A stretch of DNA of 64,000 nucleotides, taken from Colius striatus. Its lineage: Eukaryota > Chordata > Aves > Coliiformes > Coliidae. The stretch covers positions 10,072,915-10,136,914 of the forward strand of contig NC_084771.1 in assembly GCF_028858725.1 (NCBI RefSeq), read 5' to 3'. This document shows positions 38,561-51,600 of this stretch, piece by piece (position 1 is the stretch's first letter; each line of letters opens with the position of its first letter). The notes under the pieces are model-generated. The model searched no databases, was not told the origin of the DNA, and worked only from the letters and a program-made list of their open reading frames with translations. The position numbers were made by a program, and so were the translations under genes.

Positions 38561-41500
38561 GGGAAGTATACTAGTATCAGCATTTTTGTTGGTGCATAGC
38601 CAACTAACCATAATGAATACAGCTGTCCTTGTTAAAAAAAAGTTATTATTATCTTATTTAAACCAAACTACTACTTGGATTCCTCCTCTCCATCATTGTT
38701 TTTGCTGTGGACTGCAAAAACATGATAGGTACAGATGACTCTTTGCTAAGATACATGAGAGTAACATTGTGGCACCAAGAATCTCCATTAGAAGGAGCTC
38801 CCTTATGATGTATTTACATGACAGCCTTTTAGGATGGGAAACTTCACAGCAAAATTACTAAGTACCAAGTTGTCTTTTACCTTGTTTTGAACTCTAAGCA
38901 GCAAATTAACATCAGTACTGCAGCTTAGAGTCCTATCAGAGATAAATATAGCATGCTGGTCTTTGACTTGTGGCCTTAGCTGGCGAACTCTTCAAAAAAT
39001 TCCAAACATAAGCTTCCCTCTTCCCAGCAGCAAATTAAGTGATTCAGGAGGCCTTCCTACTTGTAGCAAGCAAGGTGACTGCTGGGGCAATTTTCAAAAT
39101 TATCAACAGAAGGAAGAAGTATACGAATTGATGTAAATAAAAATAAAAGCAGATCCTTGAATTGTGTTAAACACAGACCTTCTTTGTAGTGCTATGGTGA
39201 CTAAACTTCTACGTGCCTTTCTAAATCAGGAGTACTAACTGTAAACTGGGAGAGTGCCAGGAGGCAAATCTGCAAATGAATATCTGCAAAGTGGTTTTTG
39301 ATGATTAGGTAAAAAATAAATTAAGAAGGACCAAGTATGACGAGTGAAGGAGGCAAAGTTGCTAGTAGACTAGTGGACTGATCAGCAGAGGGGAACTTCC
39401 ATGAAAGATGAGGAATGTAGTTAGACCAGAAATCAAAAGGTATCATGTGAACTGCAAACCTGGAAGAAAAGTATCTTCAACCACAGGTGAGAACTGCTCT
39501 ATCCATGAGATGGGGCAGTCAGTTGGATATATTCTCTCTGGTAATTAATTTTTGGGGATATATTTCAATCCTACAGTTGAAGAAATTCTTCTTAACTAGC
39601 TAAACCCTGATATACAGTTGAATACTTTTAATGTCCCTTACTCAAGCAGGGATGCAGCATTTATTATTTTGGCTTTCTCTTTTTTTTAATGTACAGGGAT
39701 CACTACTTTCACCATTGAATCTTCTGAAAATAATGTAAAGAGCACAGTAGTAGAAGCTGGGCACTGATTTTGTGCCTTAGTAGTTTAATAGATTTAATAT
39801 TAATTCCCTTCATGTCAGAAAACACACCAGATGATATTCCCAGAGCAGATGGTTCTTAAATACACCTTTTTCGAGGAGGATCAAGAGTGTAGCTGTTGCA
39901 TTTCTTATTAAATCAGAGCAGGGCTCCAGATTTCAGACAGAAGTGAATGCTAAAGTGGGTTATGACCAAAAGAACAGTTTGAGTGCAAAGTATGTACTTT
40001 AATGAATATTACATGATGGATCTGTGTTCTGTTTCACCTGATGTCTCTTGAGTATTTATTAAAGTTATTATTAAAGGTATTTCTTGAGTATAGGTAGCAA
40101 GATTTGTCTTACTGTATGTACTAAAAAACTGAATTCAGCAGAGAAGGATTGATATAATCAATTAGCATGGAGAAGAGTTAGGTCCATCATAGGAACATGA
40201 TGGTCAAAAAACAAATGAAAGCTCTTTCAGTGAAGGTCCATTTAAAATACTTGACTCTGATCACAGACATATTCTATTTCTTAAAGTAACTGATTCATAT
40301 CAAAGTCAAATTCCTCCATATTTCTGGAAAAAGTATTTTTACTTCTTTCAGTACTTTGAAGCTCATACAAGTATGGATGACTGAGCTGGTGGAAGGCGGG
40401 GTGGGCATGTCATGCTTTACCCAAAACTCTTTTGTTATGTTCAAATTGCAGAGTCTTAATCACTTGAGCCAAGTAAATTATTCACAGCAAAAAACCCTGA
40501 CTTGGTAGCACTTTTGCTAACATTCTATGGAAGACCATGTGTTTTCTTATGTTAGCTCACCACTGGAATGTATGTAATGGAGGGTCCTTCTTCCTAAGTC
40601 ATGTGTATCTTAAATTCAAGACAGGCTGATAAAACTGGTCAGAACAGTCTCTCAGGGCTGTTTACACTGTTCGACAAGAGGAGCCTATAAAATACCAGCC
40701 AATTTTCTTGTGTACAGAAACACAAAAAAGATGGTTTCCACAGATGATGACTCGAGTATTCAAGGACAGAACTGTCTGGAAGAGAATTAGTATTGGAGTA
40801 TTCTGTGTCAAATGAATTTAACTAACACCACCTCCTGCATCAGAATTCAGCTTAATTCGGTAGCACAATGAAGGACCTTCATTACTGCAAAGATCCATAA
40901 TTATGGTCAAGAAACTCGTGTATCATGTCCCTGAAAACTCTCAGAAAATCTGAGTCATCTGGTCAGGAATTTAAGGTGGTAACTTTGCAGAATTACTCTT
41001 CTCCAGAAAAGATCCTAAAGTATATGTTGCAGAAGCACATAGGATTTAACAACTGGGTTTGCCAGAAAACATCCTGATAACAGGTCTGAGAGGTGGCAGA
41101 ATTATTTAAGGAAATAAAGTATTCCTAGGAAAAGTTTCTTCTATTTTCACAGCAATATTAATGTGTCATGCTTTAGATTTCTATTCTAGAGTTCACCTAA
41201 AAAATGAGAAGGTATCTGCAAGTACAAAGACTATGGAAAGCCCTACAGTCATGGTTGTGGGGTCCTTTCCAAACTGGCACCTGGAACACAATAACTGAAA
41301 TTGTGTGTGCTGACCATGAGCTCTTCTTCTCACATTATCTCCAGTGGCACTGTGAGAAGCAGAAGAAAACAGATAGAGTTGTAGGTCCCCTGGGATGGTC
41401 TGCAGCATTCCTAACTCCTAACTGTCAGCTAAAAAAATGTAACCTCATGATTTGGATATGGAGTAGCTTGGTCTAGGAATGTGAGAAATAACTCATACCA

Positions 41501-44500
41501 GATGCCACAATGGCATTTTCAGAAGGGGTCGAGTAACGGTACAACTGCAGTTTAGGCAGCTGTATTGCTTATTTCTCTGATCATTTCCTCAGTACTGTGG
41601 CACAATGAATTCTCATGGATTAACTTGTTACTAGGTAATCCTATTTATTGGATATCTTTGTTGCAAGGCAGTCTTGGCTTCCAACCCATTCAGTTAGGAA
41701 TGTTTATATTTAGCTATTTTTGGGAAACAGAGCTCCAGCTGCAGCATATAGCAATTACTTCGGTTGGATCTTGGTTTTCCTCAGGACGTGTCTTTTTCTT
41801 GCTGTAGACTGAATAGTCTCACTAGAAATATGTTACTTTGCCTGAACAGAGTTTGGAAGAACAAGTATATTTGACTAGTATGGGTTCAGATCTGTGTTGG
41901 AACTTGATGAGACTTGCAGCTATCTCACATTCTTCTTTTCAGTCCTTTTGAGTGTATATTGCTGTTATTAAAAATTGAATGTTGTAAATACCAAAGCTAT
42001 CCCAAGGCAATTTTAGTAACTGAAAAATCCAGGGATAAAAGAAATTCCAAGGTGTCTCAGTACGTTTTGCTTCTCTAAGAACCTGACGCTTCTTCACCCT
42101 CTTGTAGGATGGTGCTATACTGTATTAAATAGATGAACACTCAATCTTGTCTCCCATTCCAAAACTGGGTTCAAATCAGGCAACAATGCAATGATTCCTA
42201 CAGAAATATTTTCTACAGACATATTTAAACTGCTTTGGCACCTGCTGTGCTGAACAGCTTGCAGCAAGCTGTTGGTAGAGAACTGATGAATGTAACCTAC
42301 CAGTTCTGGTAAGTTTTAGGATCTTCCTTTTTAGTCTTTAACATTCTTGGCCTAGCTATCAAAGTACCTTGTTGTGCTGATGATGTCTGTTTTGACATGT
42401 AGGGCTTGATAAAGTAATTTCATGAATCCAGGTATAGATTGTGTCTGTATAGCTGAATGAAATAAAGCCAAAAAACAGACACTTTGAAAGATACTGCTCC
42501 TGAAAACTATTTGAAAGATGTTGAGGTGGCACGAAGCAAAGTGATTTCTGGATTTGTTTTCCAAAGGTAGATGCCTTCCTAGCAAAGAACAGCCTATGGC
42601 CAAGCAGAATACAAACAGTCTTTGTCTTAAAAGTAACCTTGCTGAAGAAGACAGCACACCTTGTAAGACTGGAAGGGGACTGGCCCTGTGGTTATCCAAA
42701 GAGCACCTACTAGCAGACAATTCAAAATGCAAGGTGATTAAAATCCCCAAGCTCTATCTATTGAGTATTTTTACACTTATCCTGGAGTAATAAAGGTGGT
42801 TTATTACCTCAAAATAATTAATGAACAAGACTTGAACATGCTCCAGAAATATGACACTGTGCTCTATATTGCATAACACAGACATACTCGTTGCTCCTAC
42901 TAAACACTTGTGACTAGACTTGGAGTAGTACTGCAGACTTCCTGTGACTCCTGCTTCTTCAGGAAGACTGTAGCAAGCTGCCACAGTCTCACTTGGGACT
43001 TTCAGGGGAAGAGTTTCCTGTTAGGGACAGGACAATACCCCTTGACATACACAGCCTTTTCCTCTGACCCAACTGTCTGAGAAGCGGTGTTCATAAACAC
43101 AGATGGCAGAAAGAAAGCATTTGTTTTTAAACAGTTTACAGAACAAAAGCGGCTAGAGGTCAAGTTCTAAATCCTGCAGAAACACATTATTTAGTTAATA
43201 TTCTATATCAGAGAGCAGCAGTATCTCCCAGACACAAAATTATACTGATGATATTCCTGAACTGGATCAAATCTACTTACTATCTGCTACTGCTTTTAGC
43301 TAAAAGAGCAGTGTCACAATTATGTGCTGTAAAATAACTTGAACATACTATTTGTTTTGATAAAAAGAATTGCTAGAAACTTTATGGTGCCTTATCTTTT
43401 TCTTTAAGGAGTTAATAAGGGAGGGGAGTCAAGGCATTTGGGCTCAGTATCATAAAAGATAGAATCCAATCTTGTAAAATAATAATGGAAAATTCAGCAA
43501 GACCTAAAATTGGCCCAATGAAATGGTATTTTATCTATTGCTACAATGTCTGTCTTGATGTTATATTTCTGAAATCTCATTTAAAATATTGCAGCAGAAG
43601 CATTGTGATAAAAACAAACCTGTGTTGGTTACAAAGCAGCTACAACATTTCAACAGTATAATTTAAAATGTATGAAGTAGTCATCCATATTTGCAACAGA
43701 AAATCGGGAAAGTCATTTGCTTCAGGTACCTTTGAGGGGTTTTTTTTCTTATCATATCTGCTCTGCTGTAAAAAGCCAGATGGGTTATTCCTTTCCTAAG
43801 AAAAGCCAGATGCCCTCTTGGTATCTGGCAACACACGATTTTCTATAAGCAGAGAACCAATCTGTTTATTTCTAATGAAAACTTTCTATGGATCCATTAA
43901 ATAAAGCACTCCATCATTATTAATAGATGAACACTGCTCATAAAACACCACAAGGAAAGAAAACATAAAATAGTCCTGAGTCACTGCTAAAACACACAAG
44001 ATTCTTTTGCTGTATTTCTTAATATTCCATTGGCTCCCATTTGTAAATTTCAAACAGTGGGACTCTGACTACTTCTTATTAAATACAGAGGATGCAATGC
44101 CTATGCAGCAATAATTTGCAGCAAATATGACAAAATACTGCAAAAGGAGCAAAAGTATGATAGAATCTGGCAGAATGAATCCAAACAATGTGCTTAGGGC
44201 TCTGGATTTACCAGACTCCACTGTGTCTTCATGAACATGTACTTCCATTGCTCTGCTTTCCACAAAAGGGAGATTCCAGGCCATTTAATCATAAATTCCT
44301 GGGATTACTCTCTCCCCTTGTTTGTGGGATTCATTATTTAATTGTGTTTACATTCTTGTGTGTGGGTTGGGAATTTAGGTTTGTTTGTGATGAAACATCA
44401 AAGTTGAGTCCCAAATTAATACTGTGCAGTCATATATTCTTTGCACCTTCCCATAATAGGATGACAGAAACACACAGGGTTACCTAGTTTTATGCAACAT

Positions 44501-47500
44501 TAATGGGATTAAACTAATGTGTAAACCTTTGTGTGATGTGATTTTGCTTCCCCATTCAATTTCCCCGCTGTTATTTTTCCTATTGTTTGTTTGTTGATTT
44601 TATTTTTTTCAGATTTTACAAAAAAAGGGGTAATCTTCACCTGAAATTACAAAATTATTCATATTGTGTAAACACAGGAGTATGTTTAGTTGATATATCT
44701 AATTCTGATTGTCAGGAAGTGGCATTTTAATCCAGACATATGCATTGTACAGGTATGTGGCCCACAATCTTTCTCCACATAACATCCCAGTGGTTATGGT
44801 ACAAATTACACCATCGCACATGGGGAATTATCAGCAGTTAGAGCAGATAAAAGCTCAAAGTGAGATAGCTGTATTTTTTCCACACAGAGCCTTCTCAGTT
44901 ATCAAAAGCTACACACGTAATTAATTCAACAGAACTGCTAGTAAATAAAAAGTCCTTGAGTTCTGCAGAACTTTGGTGTTTCAAACTCAATAGAGAGTGA
45001 GGACCAACAGACTTGTGGGATTTGCAGGAGGTGCCACTGAAGAGACAGCAGGCTGAGACATAAAGTTTACCAAAGTTATAATCCAAGTGTTACTTGAGAA
45101 ACTATTTCCCTCCCAAATGCTAGGATGTTTTTCAGGCAAAAAAAATTGTACATCTGAAACTGTACAATCTGCTATTCAGATTGACACAACACATTAACAA
45201 CAGTTCAGTGGAGCAACTCATTTATGCTGTGCACACCAAATATTCAACTGTGGTTTGGGATCCTTCCTCACCAGGATTAGTTTTATATTTAGCCAGTTTA
45301 CTCTTCTAACTGACTGATTCCATACTAGGAGGGAAGAATATCATCCACCCATAAACCCTGATTTATAAATCAGATTGGGAATCTGATCTATCTGGCTAAA
45401 ATAAAAGCATTTATTTTAGATATATTTATATCTAGTAAATAAAATATATTCCTAGAGATTTTCATCCAGTTTATTTTTCAGGTGTTCTGATCTGGTTCAC
45501 AGTTCAGCCACACAAGAGCTGCAAACACAGCTAAGGGTTGGTGTGCTGTGTTGCAAGGTCAGGAACAAGGAGCAGGTAGGAACCAGTAATACAGCAAAGG
45601 CTCCGTGTCATCAAGCCACAGCCTTATTTACGATGTGGCTGCTTTTGCCTGGACTAGGAAAGAAATTAATTTCAGTTCCTCACATTTGTGTCAGCTCTGC
45701 AGAAGAGACCTGTATCCTCTGTGAGTCCATTTAGTAACCGTGACTCAGTGTGGTTCCTTTATTGCAAAGCCAAACCAAAATTCCAGCACACTTATACAAT
45801 AAACTTTCACCATATCTTAATTATATATGGGCACACTGTCCACTCAGAAAAACAGGTCATTGTCCATGATAAAAATCTCCAGCGAGTGCTAACTAGACAG
45901 AATTCCTAATTGTGAAGATTTGCATCCATTTGAAATTTCCCTGGGGTTTGTCTTCCTAACACCCCAAGTTCACCCACACATTTCCTGTCTTCACTGCCTG
46001 AGCTGCAGGCTGCGTGGAGAGATTGGTTCTGTGCTAAGGTTTAAACCTCTCCCCTCAAAAGTGTTCCAGCTCCACAGAGCTCAGCTTAAGCCTTGGCCTG
46101 TTTACACGCAAGTCAGTGTTCAATATAAGTTCTGGCTTAATGACTCTAGGCTGCGGTGTGAGGTTGGCTGACAGCGCAGACACAGCTTCAAGTCTCTGCA
46201 CCAGGCTGTAGCGCTCGTCTCTGAGCTGGCAACACACTTTGAGTCTCAGACCAGCCAAACACTTTATTACTACAATATTTGTTTGTTCAGAATAGTCTGA
46301 GGATGTGCTGCTATCCATGCTTCTCAGATGTCCCTGAGCACCCCATTGGTGCTTCAGAGGAAATCCTGTAAAACAACTATTTTAGTTTAACCAAAACTGA
46401 TGGGTTTGCAAATCTAAATCACAGTTCAAGCCCTGCCAAAATACCTTACATTTAATGTCCTGTGGTGACACAGATCTCATTGAGCAGAGGTGTGTTGCTG
46501 GCGTGTCGCCTTTCCATCAGATTTCTGACAATGATCTAAAGATGAAAGGGCCTTGTTGCATTTTCAGTGTATGGTGCTTCTCCTACCTTGAGAGGCATCT
46601 CACCTCAGTAACACAAAGATCCTCTCACACACTGAACAGAAGAATCTGAGGAGGTAGCAAGGAAATAAAAGATTACATAGGAAATTTAACACAGGGTGGG
46701 TAAATTGAGCAATCTCTGAAATAAAAGCCAACATTCCTTGAACAGTCTTACTTGAATCACATAGATATCTAGCCTTACTAAAGCTGAGAGGGGTTTTTTT
46801 TCAGGGCATTGAAAGCACTTACTTCTCTGTCTATTTGGGTCTACTTCAGCAACTATGGGCCATGCCTCCATGAGCAAATGCAGAGGTGTGCTAGTTCTGC
46901 CTGCACTGCATATTGCCTCCATTAAGGTACAAAGGTTTCCTTCCTAGTAGATCCTCCCCTAAAACTAAGGTTTAATGTTATATGTTTTGTCTTTATTGTC
47001 AGAAATGTCATCATCTTTATTACCTCATGACCCTCTTGACTGCTGTAAGAGTATTTTGAAGCCTGTGCAATGGCCCAGAGAAGGAAATTATATCCCAGAA
47101 AATACTATGGATTATAGTTGGAGGGTTTTTTGCCCTGAAACAGTTCTACTTCACTGTGTGGACCCAAATGCAATCTAGCACAAAGAAAGGTACTATATAC
47201 ATCCAGGAAGGTCTCCTCCTTTGGGTGGATTTCCTAGTTTGGACATATTACTAATATAGCTTGATAACTTTTGGACCTCACTTGGTTTGGCACTTTGCTG
47301 GTTTGAAGCATGAGAGGAAGCACCCTAAATACAAACACTGGATCTATTTACAGCTTATAGTAACAGCACAGGCACTAGCTTTCCATTGTCTTCCATGCCA
47401 TTCCTTCCTTCCCTGGCTCTTATCAGCCACAAAGCAGTGTGAAGCACCCACAGCACCAGGGCTTCTCTCTTGGCTCTGCAGTTGCTGAGGGCACCTGGCA

Positions 47501-47820
47501 AATGGCTCACAAATTTCCTAGACTTGCAATTTGCCTTGCCAACAAGTTAAACGCCGAATACCTGGATTGTGTCTCTCTATCGCCCAGAAGAGAATGTAAG
47601 CACGAAACATAATTTCCTCTCAAAGTCTAGTTGTGGGGTTTTTTTCAGCTGCCTGGACTACAATGTGCTCCTTGCACTCAGAACAGCAGCAGGTTTTGCT
47701 CCTTGCTCTATTTTACAGAGTTTTTTGGTAAGACGGAGGCCTAAGGGCACTGGTAGGAGAGGAAACATCCCTGAGGCGAGTAGAATCACCTCATAACCAG
47801 CGAGGACAACCCTAAACAAG
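38561..47820. other. Intergenic sequence up to the CpG island, no gene seen
   Basis: AT-rich non-coding DNA. The only distinct structure found is a cluster of inverted repeats at 45358-45434. Short open frames are scattered on both strands with no family match. Confidence 0.55.
45358..45434. repeat. Cluster of three short inverted repeats
   Basis: A perfect 16-bp palindrome CTGATTTATAAATCAG (45358-45373) overlaps CAGATT-GGG-AATCTG (45371-45385), and 30 bp further on lies TAGATATA-TT-TATATCTA (45417-45434), whose flanks also pair imperfectly through ATTTATTT and AAATAAA. It may be part of a small AT-rich palindromic element or simply local structure. Confidence 0.7.
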
Positions 47821-48066
47821 ACCGTTCCCCACAGAGCCGACGTACCCGGGACGAGCAACCAGGGTCTGTCCCGGAGGTGAGCTCCCAGCACCTGTAGGTC
47901 CGCGCCTGCCCCGCCTGCGCTCACCGTGCCCCGGACACGGGGGTGAGCCCCGCCGGAGCCGCCGCCGCTGCCGGAGGCGACGCGGGCGCGCGCGGGCCCT
48001 GAGGGGAGCGGGAGGCGGGAAGCGGGAGCGCGCGCCAAGCAGCAGGACGTGCCCCGCGCCGCCGCG

Positions 48067-48080
48067 GCGCCCCCTGGCGG
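48067..48080 (-). promoter_or_regulatory. Strong CTCF-binding motif in the CpG island
   Basis: GCGCCCCCTGGCGG is the reverse complement of CCGCCAGGGGGCGC, a close match to the vertebrate CTCF core. Its minus orientation is convergent with the + strand motif at 32067. Motif match only. Confidence 0.6.
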
Positions 48081-48189
48081 GCCGGGAGCACGTCTGCCGC
48101 GGGTGTGGGCGGCCCGGGCCGGCCCGAGGAGGAGGAGGCGGAGGGCAGCGCGGCTGAGGGGAGGGCTGAGCCGTGCCGGGCGACACCTG

Positions 48190-48386
48190 GGCGGCTGCGC
48201 TGCCTCCTCCTCCTCCTCTCACGTAGGTTTCGACTTTCTTACCCGCCCGGAAACTTAGTGGGGGAGTCGCGTTTGCCGCCGCCGCAGGCCGAGTTGGTGT
48301 TGGGCTTCCTCTGCCTCTTCCCATCCTCCCTCCTTCCCCTTCCCGGGGGCGAGCAGACCCCCTTTGCCGCGCCCCGGCGCGCACAG
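48190..48386 (+). other. Candidate non-coding first exon of the LNX-like gene
   Basis: The CpG island contains a good donor, CACAG|GTGAGC, with the last exon base at 48386, and another plausible donor (GGGCG|GTAAGC) at about 48631. Coding exon 2 opens with an acceptor and an untranslated leader, so a 5' UTR exon must exist upstream. The exon start is a guess, and which donor is used is unknown. Confidence 0.35.
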
Positions 48387-48660
48387 GTGAGCGGAGGCGG
48401 CGGTCGGGGGCGCGGGAGTGCGTGAGGGGCGCGGGGCTCCCGCCAGGGCTGAGGCGGCCGCCGCCGCGCTGAGGGGCGGGAGGCCGAGGGGGGTCGCGGA
48501 TCAGCTGTGGAAGCGGCTGAGGGCGGCAGCTCCCGCCTCGGCCTCCAGCTCCTTCAGCCGAGGGTTTCGTAGCCGTGGTCGAGCGAGGCGGGAGAGCGAA
48601 CACAAGTCCTTTATCGTTGACACAGGGCGGTAAGCAGGGCTGCGGCTGGGCAGCGCAGGT

Positions 48661-51600
48661 GAAGGCTGGCTGCCTGCCCAAAGGGTTTAACTCTTCAGAG
48701 GTCGGTCTTGCAGACAAGCAGCACCCGGGCCTGGGAAGGACACCCCACATTCGGTGTTTTGGCCACTTGTGTGGGACAGAGAGAAGCTGTAGGGCAACAT
48801 TTCTTTGCTGAGGAGATGGAGAGGTACTAAGCTGTCAAGGTTCTAGTGCTGCGCGGGTAATTAATGCAGGAAAAGCCTATAAATAGAAGCTGAGATAACA
48901 GGCAAAGGAGAACAATGTGACGATGTGGACGTTTTGGAAGTGCCTTAGAGGTAAGAAATACAGGTAATGTTAAATAAGAGATAATGCTCTGTAAGAGACT
49001 TAGAAAGAAGTGTTTAAGGGATACTTTATAACCAGAATGCTTTTTAGTTAATGTAGAAGTTTTTCATGAGGGGTTCAAAGCAAGATGAGGCTGTGTGCAG
49101 CTACAGGAATGATCCCACTCTGCTTCACTGCTTGGTTGTGTGTGTTTGACTTCTCTACTTCTGACATTAGCCTCGTTATCTGATTGAAAACGACCAGACC
49201 AGGCAGCAGCCAGCTGATGCCAGCACAGGAGGTGGCAGGGAGAGCGGGACTGCCCCTTTCGGTGGCAGTGCAGGCTCAGTTTGCTTTAAGTCATGCTTGA
49301 AAGGGCACTTTCAATGCCTTGGCCCATTTATTTATTTATTTGAGTCCTACTTCACCTTGATAAAGTAAGGAATGCAAAATGAGAATTTCCCTTTTGCTTA
49401 CCAAACCAAAGAGCGTCATGTTTTTGCTTTCTATTCCACTTTTTTTAGCCAAGGCAAAAGGCCCATAACTGTATAAAGGCTCCAAAGGAAACATTATCCC
49501 AGCTCAAGTGTAGGTAATAAGCATTAGGGGAGGTGTCTGTTAGGGTATGTTGGGTCAGGGGTACAACATACAAGCCTGTGGAGATAGTAGACAGCCCAAG
49601 GAAGTTACTGTTCCTGTCACACAACCCTAGAGTTGTCCAGTCTAATTCTTTAACCTCTGGAGACTCCAGAGCAGCCCTAGGTTTGGGTGGCATGGTGTAG
49701 TTTAAAGAACTGTAGTTATCTTCCCGCAGCAATGCCAGTTGTGTGCTGTGCCTTTGAGCAACTGCGCTGACATTTGTCCTTGATGCTTGAAGGCCAGAGC
49801 TCTTTTGGCAGTTCTCCAGCAAAGAGAGAGCAGATTGTGCACATGGCTTCTTCAAAACAGAACTTCTTTCTCTAAAGTTACACACTCAAACTCTTCTTTT
49901 ACAGTGGAACTAAGAAGATGCAGTGTGTCTACTGCGGAAAGGGGCTAAAGCAGTGGTGATGTTTATTCCTTCCCCCAAAGGGATTTGCTCTCTGAACCAG
50001 CTTGTGAAGTCAGAACAGCACCAGTGCTTGTGCAGTGTAAAACAAAGGGGTCAAATGGCTGAGAATGGAGCAGAGAAATGATAAAACTCGAGGCCAACCT
50101 TTTATGGTGTCTGCTCTAGTATGCTGGCTTGGTGCGGATGTAACTCATTTAAATAACGGAGATGCACTAGCATCAAACCCCAATGAAATGGAGAGAAGGG
50201 CCTGTGATGTGCAGCTGAAATTAACCTTATCTGTTGAAAGACAGGTTTCTTTCAAAGTTTCTAACCAAATGAATAGTGAGGGTAGTGAGCAAGAGTTAAG
50301 AAACAAACCCAACCATATGGTCTGGGGAATAAGAGCTGTATAAAGTGGAAAATAAAGCCCCAGAAGGGAACTGGCAGCTAAATGACCTCCCAAAAAACCC
50401 CATGAGATTCAAAGGTACCTGATGAAACAAGTTGAAGATTATTCTGGATAACATTCCAGTAACTTCAATTAGAAATTGTAATTAATGGTTTCATAAACCA
50501 TGTTAGTGCTGTACTTTTGCTAAGTACCATTAACAGATAAATTTACCCATGTTTATGAGATTGTAGAGTCTTAGACTTAACAATATAATAAAAATAAACT
50601 TAAAAGAATAAGTGTAATGGCAGAATAAAATACCTGTATTTCAGGAAGCTGTGTTTTGTTACTTTTCTTTGTGCATTGTCATGTCTTTGTTTTATGCATT
50701 AAAATAATAACAATAAAATCCTGCTGCAACTGCTATATCAATTTCACCCTGAAAATTAAGCTGCTTCATTTAATTCTGATTGTGTATATCTTGCCAGAGT
50801 AGTTGCAGCTGTTGTCTTACTCACAGTCCTGAGTATGTTTTGCTGGTTTAATACAAAACCCTCTTGTTTGGCTTTTCCTTCTCAGCTTACTTAAATGATG
50901 CTGCTTATACAGTTGAGGGACTGACAAATACAATTCCTGACATCAGTTTAAGTTTCATGATTTATAACACATAAAATGTTGCTCTTGTCTTAAAAATTTC
51001 TTGACAGGAATTGAGTTTTAAAATATGAAACTCTCTGGTACTTTTTTTTTTATTGCTTTGTATGAGAAATTGCTTGTGATCCAGTGCTATCTCATGAACC
51101 AACTGAAGTGTTAGAATTTAGATGAACTTGAGTAGTAGGAATTTTACTATGCTGGTCCAGAAAAAAAGCCCTCAAGGAATAAAGCTGGAGGAATTTGCAG
51201 AGACAGAAAGCAGCTTGCAGGCAAAGGCTGATTCTATGTGTATATAGTAGTTCCTGTCTTTGCAAATTTTGAAGTTTGAAGACTGGAATGTTCCTTATCT
51301 GGAGTATTCTGGAGGAGAAGTTCTGGAAGGGATTATGTATTTAAAAAGACATGTTGCCTAGCTTTGTCTATTCCTTGACTGGGCCTTAACTCATGGAAGT
51401 TTTGTAAACAGTTGCAGCCGACTTTCTCTTTAAAAACTGATTTTCTGACAGTTAAAAAGGGGTTGAGATAAAACTTGACCTGCTCTTCTGAAAGTTTGAA
51501 GGGGTCACTCGTGACATCAGTTGTGTTGCAGTGGTTGAAAGTCCAGTAAATCTTGATCAGCCTTGTTTGTAAAGTTCTCAGACTTATTAGTCTCCCACAC

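Larger units (their letters stand above)
47830..48660 (+). promoter_or_regulatory. CpG island, likely promoter of the LNX-like gene
   Basis: A sharp switch from AT-rich DNA to very G+C-rich, CpG-dense sequence with many CGCG, GGGCGG and CCGCCC words; it is the only such island in the window. Downstream on the + strand lies the first coding exon of the LNX-like gene with an acceptor just before it, so this is the natural promoter and first-exon region. A divergent minus-strand transcript is possible but no minus-strand gene was found. Confidence 0.75.

Noticed and set aside
42168-42177. GGTTCAAATC resembling a tRNA B box
   Set aside because: No A box at the right distance upstream and no cloverleaf pairing.
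48105-48425. 106-codon + strand open frame in the CpG island
   Set aside because: Low-complexity frame from base composition; no link to the LNX frame that begins at 60804.
47812-48750. 312-codon open frame on the minus strand across the CpG island
   Set aside because: Pro/Arg/Gly-rich translation typical of G+C-rich DNA without stops; no domain, and it is antisense to the inferred LNX first exon.
49445-49885. 146-codon minus-strand open frame downstream of the CpG island, as if from a divergent gene
   Set aside because: No family match and wrong side of the island for a divergent transcript; inside the inferred LNX intron.
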